DNA from: CAVUMR01 sp963742715 | GTDB lineage: Bacteria > Actinomycetota > Actinomycetes > Mycobacteriales > Micromonosporaceae | Assembly: GCA_963742715.1 (NCBI GenBank) | Contig: CAVUMR010000002.1 | Coordinates: 2,356,001 to 2,420,000 of the forward strand | Direction of reading: 5' to 3' | Length of the DNA stretch: 64,000 nucleotides | Part shown: positions 8,092 through 15,421 of the stretch, in pieces | Position numbering within the stretch: position 1 is the first letter of the stretch | Layout of the letters: each line of letters opens with the position of its first letter | Translations under genes and position numbers: made by a program | Notes under the pieces: generated by a model | Seen by the model: only the letters and a program-made list of their open reading frames with translations | The model's database searches: none | Told to the model about the DNA's origin: nothing

Positions 8092-8724
8092 ATGGATGCA
8101 AGCGCTCAAATCCCCCGAGCCCGCACCGCGGGTCGCTACTGGGCCCGTTCCGTCTCAGGTCGCCCGTCCCCACCGGCCGTGCAGGACCAACCGGCAGCAC
8201 CCGATTGGACCTCGGCCCCGGACAGCTCACCGCCGCTCGATGCCGCGGCGCTCGCCGACAACGCCGCGCTCGCCGACAACGCCGCGCTCGCCGACAACGC
8301 GATGTTCGCCGACAACGCGATGTTCGCCCAGAACGCGACGCTCCCGGCCGACGAGGCACGGCCCGACCACGAGACCCTCCCACTGCGACAGTTGAGCATG
8401 CGTTTGCTCGGCAACCCGCGCCTCGCCGACGAGCTCGTTCGTGACGTGATGGCGGCATCGGGATCCCACCGGCAGTCGTCTGCCGCTGGGTCCCGACGCA
8501 GTACCTGGGAGCGCTTCATTCTGGCCGAGACCGTGTACCAGCGCTGCCTCGACCTGCGAGCCGACGGCGCGGCACCATCCCGGCTCAACGGCGGCCAGGT
8601 CCTTCGGGGCGCCCGGCACCGGTCAAGGGTGCTGACCGCCTGGAGCCGATCCCATCTGGCCATCTGGATGATCGCCGCCGCTCACGCCCGACCGGGCACG
8701 TACCAGGGAAGACACCGTTCATAA
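8092..8724 (+). CDS. Hypothetical protein with Ala-Leu-Ala-Asp-Asn repeats
   Basis: A 210-residue frame. The N-terminal 45 residues are Pro/Ala-rich. Five six-residue repeats (AALADN three times, then AMFADN and AMFAQN; 18-bp DNA units at about 8245-8333) follow. A helical C-terminal half (LPLRQLSMRLLGNPRLADEL, RFILAETVYQRCLDLRA) resembles, loosely, the first helices of sigma-70 region 2, but no sigma assignment is justified. The ATG at 8092 has only a weak ribosome site. The opposite strand is also open across part of this region, but the plus frame keeps better codon bias and helices. Confidence 0.5.
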   Translation: MDASAQIPRARTAGRYWARSVSGRPSPPAVQDQPAAPDWTSAPDSSPPLDAAALADNAALADNAALADNAMFADNAMFAQNATLPADEARPDHETLPLRQLSMRLLGNPRLADELVRDVMAASGSHRQSSAAGSRRSTWERFILAETVYQRCLDLRADGAAPSRLNGGQVLRGARHRSRVLTAWSRSHLAIWMIAAAHARPGTYQGRHRS

Positions 8725-8796
8725 CGGCACGGCGGCGGCAGTTGAGCGGGTGCCGCCGCCCATGACGGGGGCGTGTGGCGCCGGCTGAGAGGGGGC

Positions 8797-8970
8797 GGCA
8801 CCGCGCGCATCGGGGGGTGCGGCGCCGCCGGGGGGCCGGCGGCGCCGCTCACATCAGGGGGACGCGGTACCACTCGAGGGGAGTGGCACCGCACACAACC
8901 GGGGGACGCGGCACCGTTCGAAGGAGCGGCACCGCGCACACCGGGGGGAACGGCGTCTGCTTGAGGGGGC
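8797..8970. repeat. About 44-bp imperfect tandem repeats
   Basis: The convergent gap 8725-9053 is filled by at least four diverged copies of a 43-45 bp unit built on GGCACCGCRCACA followed by a run of five or six G and a GCGGYACC box. Copies start near 8797, 8840, 8885 and 8928. A degenerate tail continues to about 9015. Each unit could form GC-rich hairpins. No gene is visible here. Confidence 0.7.
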
Positions 8971-9053
8971 GGCGCCGAGGGGTGGCGCCATTCCCACGGG
9001 AGTGGCGCCGCCTCTGTTCACGGCCCGGTTGGATTCCGCTACCCAGGCAGCCG

Positions 9054-10034
9054 TCAGCGCCGGCTCGACAGGATGTCGAGCACCTCGCGGCGTACCCCAT
9101 CCGGTTCGTCGTGCAGCCGGCGGTGGCTGAACCGGACCACCATGATCCCGCGAGCGGCGAGAGCCGCATCCCGGCGCGCGTCCCGCTCCCGGTCGTCCGG
9201 ACCGGTGTGCCAACGCTCCCCGTCCAGCTCGATGTCCACCCGCTCCCGCTCGGCGTACAGGTCGAGGTAGACGGTCCGCTCGCCGAGTCGCACCGGCACC
9301 TGCCGGCGCAGGTCGCGGAACTCCGGACCCCGGAAGACGCGGTCGTACCCCCACAGCTCGAGCGCGCTGTGACAGCCGGCGTCGAGCAGGTTGACCAGTC
9401 TGATCACGTCACGCCGACCGCTGGCGGTGGGCATCAGATCCAGTACGGCGCGGACCCGTTCCGGTGTGGTCAGGCGATCGGACACCGCCTGGATGAGCGG
9501 CGCGCGCCGAGTCTCGGCGGGCAGCAACGGCCAGCTCTCGATCAGGGAATGTTCCAACCTGACGACTCGCAGTCCCCGCCGCAGCACGGTGTCGACGTCG
9601 AGGTCGAAGCTGCCCCGCCGATGTACGACGACCCCCGGTCGACTGCGACGCCGCACGGAATGTGGCGTGGTGACGTGCACCGGTAGAGCTGTCCCACCCG
9701 GCAGTTGCCACACCGCGAGCGCGCTGAGGTGACTCAACGCCGAGAACCGCCCGGCGTACGCCAGCGCTGCCCGGAACCGCACGTCGTCTTCGTGCTGCCG
9801 GTCGGCCGTGACGTACACCTGCGGAAACAGCCGTAGCAACGCGCCGGTCGTGGTCGCGTGCTCGAGCACCCGACGTCGTACCGCCCGCACCGCATCGGGT
9901 CTGCGGACCGCACCACCGTGCTGGTCGACGAGTCGCCTGAGCTTTGCGTTCACCCGTACGACCCTGGCCGCGGCCGCTCCATCGGACCAGGGCACCACGG
10001 CCGAACTGTGGACAACCACAGCTGTTGTGGACAA
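9054..10034 (-). CDS. DUF559/Vsr-like endonuclease with AbiEi-like N-terminus
   Basis: A 326-residue protein. The N-terminal half looks like the winged-helix and linker region of AbiEi-type proteins (LVDQHGGAVRRPDAV, then FSALSHLSALAVWQLP and PVHVTTPHSVRRRSRPGVVV). The C-terminal third is a PD-(D/E)XK-type DUF559 domain (VDIELDGERWH, then RERDARRDAALAARGIMVVR). Such proteins are very common in actinobacteria and their function is not established; a role in defence or repair is inference. No toxin gene partner is adjacent. A 10-copy 16-17 bp repeat begins about 50 bp upstream of its start codon and could carry its promoter or operator. Confidence 0.8.
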   Translation of the reverse strand: MSTTAVVVHSSAVVPWSDGAAAARVVRVNAKLRRLVDQHGGAVRRPDAVRAVRRRVLEHATTTGALLRLFPQVYVTADRQHEDDVRFRAALAYAGRFSALSHLSALAVWQLPGGTALPVHVTTPHSVRRRSRPGVVVHRRGSFDLDVDTVLRRGLRVVRLEHSLIESWPLLPAETRRAPLIQAVSDRLTTPERVRAVLDLMPTASGRRDVIRLVNLLDAGCHSALELWGYDRVFRGPEFRDLRRQVPVRLGERTVYLDLYAERERVDIELDGERWHTGPDDRERDARRDAALAARGIMVVRFSHRRLHDEPDGVRREVLDILSSRR

Positions 10035-10086
10035 CTCGTGACGGCTATTGACGGGCAGGTGCTCTGGATCATCGGTGATCCGTTCT

Positions 10087-10251
10087 GATCACCGGTTCGG
10101 TCGATCACCGGGGTCTGCGGATCACCGGGGTCTGCGGATCACTGGGGTCTGCGGATCACCGGGTTCTGTCGATCACCGGTTCTGCGAATCACCGGTTCTG
10201 CGAATCACCGGTTCTGCGAATCACCGGGTCTGTCGATCACCGGAGCCTTGT
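10087..10251. repeat. 10 x 16-17 bp tandem repeat upstream of the DUF559 gene
   Basis: Ten copies of a unit based on GATCACCGGGGTCTGCG begin at 10087, 10103, 10120, 10137, 10154, 10171, 10187, 10203, 10219 and 10235. The spacing is 16 or 17 bp, so the repeats rotate by roughly one and a half helical turns each. Each carries GATCACCGG or AATCACCGG. It could be an operator array or a slippage product. Confidence 0.85.
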
Positions 10252-10285
10252 GGACGGGTCGCGGCTTCAAGATCCGGGCCTGGAC

Positions 10286-10493
10286 GCACTGAGCCACAAA
10301 TGCTCCTGAAATGTGTGGCTGACTGCCCACCAGTGCGCGATTTCTGCGCAAGATCCAGACCATTGGGCAGGGAGCCACCCGAATTCGCCGAATTAGAGGT
10401 GCTGGCTGCCCACCACTGCGGATCTTCGGTCAGAAAACCGGTGGTCGTGGGCAGGCAGCCACAGGTTTTCACCCTGTTTGTGGCTCACTGCGC
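10286..10493. repeat. Six-copy module in alternating orientation
   Basis: A module readable as GTGGCT-N2-CTGCCCACCA, or its shorter form TTTGTGGCTCACTGC, occurs at 10286-10300 (minus), 10312-10338 (plus), 10352-10379 (minus), 10398-10426 (plus), 10445-10465 (minus) and 10477-10493 (plus). Adjacent inverted copies can pair, for example GCACTGAGCCACAAA with TTTGTGGCTCACTGC (14 of 15). Composition is lower in GC than the flanks. No protein frame fits. It may be a structured RNA, a REP/BIME-like cluster or an inserted element. Confidence 0.6.
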
Positions 10494-10496
10494 AAG

Positions 10497-10868
10497 GGTG
10501 CGGATCATGGAGACGCCGCGGTGCGCCGCTGCGCGGCCGACACGCCTCTGCGCGGGCGCACAGGTGCGAAACACGGAACGCGGGGCGCGCGGGCGCGGCG
10601 CCACACCTCTCCGCGGCCGCAAGGTGCGAATCACGGAACGCCGCGTGCGCGCGGGAGGCGCGACACGCCTCTGCGCGCTCGCACAGGTGCGGATCACGGA
10701 ACGCGGGGTGCGCCGGCGCGGCCGACACGTCGCTGCGCGGGCGCACAGGTGCGGATCATGGAGGCGCCGCGCGCGGAGCGCCGACACGTCGCTGCGCGAT
10801 CGCACAGGTACAAATCACGGAACGCCGCGTGCGCGCGGGAGGCGCGACACGCCTCTGCGCGCTGCCAC
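10497..10868. repeat. 6 x about 62-bp tandem repeat
   Basis: Six copies of a 59-66 bp unit begin at 10497, 10563, 10623, 10686, 10748 and 10807. Each starts GGTGCGGATCACGGA or a close variant, has a GC-rich centre, and ends near CGACACGYCTCTGCGCG followed by GCACA. Copies 3 and 6 are nearly identical internally, pointing to recent duplication. Several frames stay open through it because the unit lacks stop codons, but these are low-complexity and I do not call a gene. Confidence 0.8.
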
Positions 10869-10923
10869 ATCATGAAGCCGCCGCGGCCGGCAGCTGGCGG
10901 CACTGAACCGCCGTGGAGAGGCG

Positions 10924-11592
10924 CTACGCGCCGACGCGTGGACGGTCCCAACCGGCCGGGAGCTGCGGCAACGGCCAGGACTGGTCCGGCCGGAAGTCGC
11001 ACCAGGTGCCGTCGAACGGAAAGTCTCCCGCCTCCGCGAGCTTGATCAGCCGCTCCCCCGCGGCCCGGATCCCGACCGCCTCGTCGGCGGTCCAGTATCC
11101 GGGCAGGCCGGTCGCCTCGGCGAACTCGTCCTCGTCCTTCCACTCCCAGGACCGGTCCGGCTCGACCCATACGTCCAGCGCGTGGTCCGCGGTGTCCACG
11201 CCGAACACGCCGTCGGCGGACCAGCGGACGTGCCGGCGCTCGAGGTTGCCGTACCAGCCGCGGAACGAGCCGTCGTCGTTGAAGAAGAACCACACCGACC
11301 AATCCTCGGCCGGCGGTACGAACATCACGATCCCCGGACCGCGCCACGGATCGGGCTCCGGCTCGCCGCGCGGCAGCAGGAACCGTTCGTGCAGCGGAGC
11401 GTCGCGGAGCCGACGACCGTCTGCGAGCCGCCGGCGCATGCCCGGCGACCGAGGCGGCACCCACAGGGCCAGCCCGTCGGGCCGGTCGGCGATGACGACG
11501 GTCGGCAGCGCCAGCCGCAGCTTGCCGGCGCGGACGTGCCGGACGAGCACCGTGGCACCGGTGGGCCAGCGGTCCGCGGCGGGCGCGGGCAT
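10924..11592 (-). CDS. DUF402 domain protein
   Basis: The ATG at 11592 overlaps the proS stop by one base (TGATG), so translation is probably coupled. The 222-residue product has the DUF402 core: PDWRGPGIVMF-like turn, WSVWFFFNDDGSFRGWYGNL, then DVWVEPDRSWEWKDEDEF and GLPGYWTADEA. DUF402/FomD-like folds include nucleotide diphosphate hydrolases, and the conserved Asp and Trp residues fit that, but the substrate is unknown. Position just after proS suggests co-expression only. The gene ends at the edge of the 10.5-10.9 kb repeat array. Confidence 0.85.
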   Translation of the reverse strand: MPAPAADRWPTGATVLVRHVRAGKLRLALPTVVIADRPDGLALWVPPRSPGMRRRLADGRRLRDAPLHERFLLPRGEPEPDPWRGPGIVMFVPPAEDWSVWFFFNDDGSFRGWYGNLERRHVRWSADGVFGVDTADHALDVWVEPDRSWEWKDEDEFAEATGLPGYWTADEAVGIRAAGERLIKLAEAGDFPFDGTWCDFRPDQSWPLPQLPAGWDRPRVGA

Positions 11593-12998
11593 CAGTAAGC
11601 GCGGCCCACGTATGCGACGAGGTCCGGCTCGTCCTCGCTGTCCGGTACCGAGCCGTCGGCCCGTACCAGGCACCGCACGGTCACGCCCTGCTCGTTGAGG
11701 GTCTTCTCCCCCTCGGTACCGACGGTCGACCACGGCAGCGTCGCCCAACCGGTGGCGGACGCCTCCACCGCCTCGTCCAGTGAGGTGACCGCGGCGGTAC
11801 GGGACTCGCGGAACGACAACGCCTCGTCGTAGAGGGACTGCTGGTCCTCGGCCAGCGCGGACGTGACCGCGGAGACCACGGCATCCAGTGCGACCGGCGT
11901 CTTGGTACCGGGCACCCGCCGCGCCAGCGTCACGTTGCCGGTGGCGAGATCGCGCGGGCCGACTTCCAGCCGTACCGGATAACCCTTGAGCTCGGCGTCG
12001 ACGGCCCGGCGGCCGAAGGGGGTGTCGACCCGATCGTCCAGGGCGACCCGCACGCCGGCATCCCGCAGCTGGTCGTGCAGCTTGCCGGCCGCCTCGGCGA
12101 CCCCGTCGCCAGCTTTGACGATCATGACGTACGCCTGGATCGGCGCGAGTCGCGGCGGCACCCGCAGGCCGTTGTCGTCGCCGTGGCACATGATCAGCCC
12201 GCCGACCATCCGGGTCGACGATCCCCAGGACGTGGTCCAGGCCAGCTCGCGCGAGCCGGACGCGCTGGAGAACTCGATGTCGAACGCGCGGGCGAAGTTC
12301 TGGCCCAGCTCGTGGCTGGTGCCCATCTGCAGCGCCTTGCCGTCGCGCATCATGCCTTCGAGGGTGTACGTGTTGGTCGCGCCGGCGAACCGCTCCCGCG
12401 CGGTCTTGCGCCCCACCACCAGCGGCATGGCGAGGATCTGCACCATGAAGTCCTCGTACGCCTCGTGCAGGATCCGCCGGGCGTACCCGCGCGCGTCGTC
12501 CTCGGTGGCGTGCGCGGTGTGCCCCTCCTGCCAGAGGAACTCCGAGGTACGCAGGAAGATCCGCGGCCGAAGCTCCCAGCGGACCACGTTCGCCCACTGG
12601 TTGAGCAGCAGCGGCAGGTCCCGGTAGCTCTGCACCCACTTGGCCATGAACTCGCCGATCACGGTCTCGCTGGTCGGGCGTACCACGATCGGCTCGTCCA
12701 GCAGCTTGCCGCCGCCGTGCGTCACCACCGCCAGCTCCGGCGAGAAGCCCTCGACGTGCTCCGCCTCGCGGCGCAGGTACGACTCCGGGATGAACAACGG
12801 GAAGTAGGCGTTCTGCGCGCCGCACGCCTTGATCCGCGCGTCCATCTCGGCCTGGGTCCGCTCCCACAGGGCGTACCCGACCGGTCGGATCACCATCGTG
12901 CCGCGCACCGGCCCGTTGTCGGCCAGCTCGGCTTTGGCGATGACGTCCTGATACCAGCGAGGGAAGTCCTCGGCCTGTGGGGTGAGCACTCGTGCCAT
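11592..12998 (-). CDS. proS: Prolyl-tRNA synthetase, archaeal/eukaryotic-like type
   Basis: Class II aminoacyl-tRNA synthetase charging tRNA-Pro. The 468-residue length and lack of the long bacterial editing insertion mark the short ProS type 3 class. Motif 2 is seen as FLRTSEFLWQEGHTAHAT and motif 3 as SHGDDNGLR-like (MCHGDDNGLRVPP). RPTSETVIGEFMAKW and ELGQNFARAFDIEF are also typical. The C-terminal anticodon-binding and zinc-like domain ends VAYVGRAY. The start MARVLTPQAEDFPRWYQDV matches the family. The DUF402 gene follows with an overlapping start. Confidence 0.97.
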   Translation of the reverse strand: MARVLTPQAEDFPRWYQDVIAKAELADNGPVRGTMVIRPVGYALWERTQAEMDARIKACGAQNAYFPLFIPESYLRREAEHVEGFSPELAVVTHGGGKLLDEPIVVRPTSETVIGEFMAKWVQSYRDLPLLLNQWANVVRWELRPRIFLRTSEFLWQEGHTAHATEDDARGYARRILHEAYEDFMVQILAMPLVVGRKTARERFAGATNTYTLEGMMRDGKALQMGTSHELGQNFARAFDIEFSSASGSRELAWTTSWGSSTRMVGGLIMCHGDDNGLRVPPRLAPIQAYVMIVKAGDGVAEAAGKLHDQLRDAGVRVALDDRVDTPFGRRAVDAELKGYPVRLEVGPRDLATGNVTLARRVPGTKTPVALDAVVSAVTSALAEDQQSLYDEALSFRESRTAAVTSLDEAVEASATGWATLPWSTVGTEGEKTLNEQGVTVRCLVRADGSVPDSEDEPDLVAYVGRAY

Positions 12999-13047
12999 GA
13001 CCGCACATCCTAGGCGGGTCGGCCGGACCGCCCGCGCCCAGCACGGG

Positions 13048-14127
13048 TCAGCGCACCACCCGGCCGCGCAGGACGATCCGGGACGGCTCGTGCAGCACGG
13101 TCAGGTCCTGGCGCGGATCCCGGTCGTACACGACGAGATCGGCGGGGCCGCCCTCGACCAGGCCGGCGAAGCCGAGCCAGTCGCGGCCCCGCCACGATCC
13201 GGCCGCGAGCACGTCCTGCGCCGACATCCCGCCCTTCGACGCGAGCAGCAGCATCTCGGTCGCGACCAGGCCGTGCCCGATCCCGCCGCCGGCGTCGGTA
13301 CCGACGTAGATCGGCACGCCCGCCTCGCACGCGGCCGCGACCACGGCCGGGAACCCGGCCTGCAGCGCGCGCATGTGCGCGGCGTACCCGGGAAACTTCT
13401 CCTCGGCCTGTGCCGCGATGCCGCCGAACTCCTCGATGTTGATCATCGTGGGCACCAGCGCGGTGCCGCGGGTCGCCAGCTCGTCGATCAGCGACGGGGA
13501 CAGGCCGGTGCCGTGCTCGATCGAGTCGACCCCGGCGCGGACCAGCTCCGCGACCGCCTCCTCGCCGAACGTGTGTACCGCGACCCTGGCGCCGGCGTCG
13601 TGTGCCGCGCTGACCGCCGCCTGGACGGTGGCGAAGTCGAACGACGGCGCGAGGTCGCCGGTGGACCGGTCGATCCAGTCGCCGACCAGTTTGACCCACC
13701 CGTTGCCGGCCTTCGCCTGCTCGGCCGCGGCCGCCGGCAGCTCCTGCGGGGAGCACTCGATCCCGATGCCGCGCAGGTAGCGCTTGGGCGCCGCGAGATG
13801 CCGGCCGGCGCGGGCCAGTCGAGGCACGTCCGGGTCGTCGTCGAGTTGGGGGTACGGGTACGGCGAGCCGGCGTCCCGCAGCGCCAGTACGCCCGCGTCC
13901 CGGTCGACGAAAGCCTGCCCGCGTACGTCATCGAGGTGCTCCGCGGCGAACCCGCCGGGCATGATGCCGATGTGGCAGTGCGCGTCCACCAGGCCGGGCA
14001 GGACGAACCCCGATCGCGCGATCGTCTCGGCGCCGGGCACCGGCTCGAACGTCACCCGGTCACCGTCGAGATACAGGTCCCGCACCTCGTCGTCGGGTAG
14101 CAGCACCCCGCGCACGTGCAGCGCCAT
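13048..14127 (-). CDS. Amidohydrolase family metal-dependent hydrolase
   Basis: TIM-barrel amidohydrolase of the imidazolonepropionase-like group. The ATG at 14127 follows a strong GGAGGATC ribosome site. Visible metal and active-site motifs in order are VDAHCHIG, WVKLVGDW (bridging Lys), VAVHTFGEEAV, SIEHGTGL and VGTDAGGG. It ends with a small beta domain (GGPADLVVYDRDPRQDL). Length (359) is normal. No signal peptide is seen. The substrate cannot be assigned; members hydrolyse cyclic amides or dipeptides. It is co-directional with proS 49 bp downstream. Confidence 0.9.
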   Translation of the reverse strand: MALHVRGVLLPDDEVRDLYLDGDRVTFEPVPGAETIARSGFVLPGLVDAHCHIGIMPGGFAAEHLDDVRGQAFVDRDAGVLALRDAGSPYPYPQLDDDPDVPRLARAGRHLAAPKRYLRGIGIECSPQELPAAAAEQAKAGNGWVKLVGDWIDRSTGDLAPSFDFATVQAAVSAAHDAGARVAVHTFGEEAVAELVRAGVDSIEHGTGLSPSLIDELATRGTALVPTMINIEEFGGIAAQAEEKFPGYAAHMRALQAGFPAVVAAACEAGVPIYVGTDAGGGIGHGLVATEMLLLASKGGMSAQDVLAAGSWRGRDWLGFAGLVEGGPADLVVYDRDPRQDLTVLHEPSRIVLRGRVVR

Positions 14128-14148
14128 CGAAGATCCTCCGCTCCCGTG

Positions 14149-14240
14149 CCGGCCACCCGGCCACCCGGCCACCCGGCCACCCGGCCACCCGGCCACCCGG
14201 CCACCCGGCCACCCGGCCACCCGGCCACCCGGCCACCCGG
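14149..14240. repeat. 8-bp tandem repeat, about 11.5 copies
   Basis: A perfect run of CCGGCCAC units lies between the SGNH hydrolase stop and the amidohydrolase ribosome site. It is long and uniform enough to be prone to slippage. It could change mRNA structure ahead of the amidohydrolase start. Confidence 0.95.
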
Positions 14241-14321
14241 AAGAAGACCCTAGGACAGGACAGCGCGGAGCGCTCTGAAGAGACCGTCGCGTGGAGACCC
14301 AGGACCGCGGCGTGAGCGCCG

Positions 14322-15329
14322 TCAGGACAGGGCGGTGCGGAAGGCGCGCGCCATGGTGGCGTACCCGGCCTTGTTCGCGTGGATGTCCGGACCGGCCGGC
14401 GCGGGCGCGCACATCCAGGTCCACTCGCAGACCCGGGCCACCGCACGGGGCACCACCCGGTCGCCCGACACCGTGTCGGTGTCGATGAAGTTGCTGGTCT
14501 CGTACTCCCCGGCCACGTCGGCGATCAGGACACCCCGCGCCTGCGCGGTACTCACGATCACCTGATTGAGCGCGCTGAAGACCGACAGCGTGCGCGCCGC
14601 GAAGGCCTGGCCGGCCGGGCTGCCGATCCACAGCCCGAGCTTGGGGTCGTAGTACGTCATCGCGGCCACCCGCGCGGTCGGCGCGGCGGCCCGCAGCCGG
14701 GTGAAGATCACCGGGAGGTTGCGGCGTACCGCGGCCAGCCCGCGCGCGACGCACGCGTCGTTGATCCGGTTGCCGCGCAGGCACGGGTTGATGTCGTTGA
14801 TACCGATGTCGAGGGTGATGAACCGGACCTGACGGCGATGCAGCGCCATGAACCGCTCGGCCGCGCCCAACTGGGAGCGGGCCCCCGCGTAACCGCACCG
14901 CCCACCGCGCAGCAGCTCCGTGCTGGTGGCGCCCGAGCAGCCGAACGGCACCAGCCGCAGCGGCCGGTGCTGGCTGGTCATCGCGGCGGTGAGCTGCCTC
15001 GGATACGACTCGGTGGTTTCCGCGCGGACACGAACGGCGCCCACCCGAGGCTGGACGCCAACCGACAGGGAGTCGCCAAGGGCGACGTAATAGTCGCCGG
15101 CGTAACCGGCCTCGGCCGCGGGAGCCACAGGCACGAACGCCGCGAGCGCTACACCAGCGCCAACGGCGACCACCGCGCCCACCAGGGCGACCCGCACGCC
15201 AATGGCGTGGCGTCCACGCCAGCGGCCGAGCCGAAAAACCATACTTTGACGGTACGAAATAGGCGGCCCATTGTGGTCATCCGAACGGTTTGTGTCCGAA
15301 CCGTTACTCGGGTCGTCTGCGGTACTCAC
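14322..15329 (-). CDS. Secreted or anchored SGNH/GDSL hydrolase
   Basis: Serine esterase/lipase of the SGNH family. Block I is YYVALGDSLSVGV, block III is LDIGINDINPC and the catalytic Asp/His pair is PDIHANKAGYATM. A hydrophobic segment (VRVALVGAVVAVGAGVALAA) follows a basic stretch, so export is likely. Paired Cys residues suggest disulfides. The GTG at 15329 gives 335 residues; the ATG at 15242 (MVFRLGRWRGRHAIG) would give a more typical signal peptide and is a real alternative. The substrate is not predictable. Confidence 0.88.
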   Translation of the reverse strand: MSTADDPSNGSDTNRSDDHNGPPISYRQSMVFRLGRWRGRHAIGVRVALVGAVVAVGAGVALAAFVPVAPAAEAGYAGDYYVALGDSLSVGVQPRVGAVRVRAETTESYPRQLTAAMTSQHRPLRLVPFGCSGATSTELLRGGRCGYAGARSQLGAAERFMALHRRQVRFITLDIGINDINPCLRGNRINDACVARGLAAVRRNLPVIFTRLRAAAPTARVAAMTYYDPKLGLWIGSPAGQAFAARTLSVFSALNQVIVSTAQARGVLIADVAGEYETSNFIDTDTVSGDRVVPRAVARVCEWTWMCAPAPAGPDIHANKAGYATMARAFRTALS

Positions 15330-15421
15330 CCGGACAATCCTGAGGCCGCCGACCGCCGCGGTCAGTCGGTATCAGGACAGCTCAGCCGGCAATGTGATCA
15401 CGACTTCCCGCGGCCACCGGC

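Noticed and set aside
10048..10875. Open frame of 275 codons through the repeats at 10.1-10.9 kb
   Set aside because: Periodic low-complexity translation following the DNA repeats, and it crosses three unrelated repeat families. No ribosome site.
10924..13044. A single 706-codon minus-strand frame
   Set aside because: Only its last third (the DUF402 protein) is real. The first part is a frame-shifted read of proS, and the two genes have a normal TGATG junction.
13048..14898. A fused 616-codon frame joining SGNH and amidohydrolase regions
   Set aside because: The 8-bp repeat keeps the frame open, but the N-terminal part is out of frame with the SGNH gene and the amidohydrolase has its own strong ribosome site.
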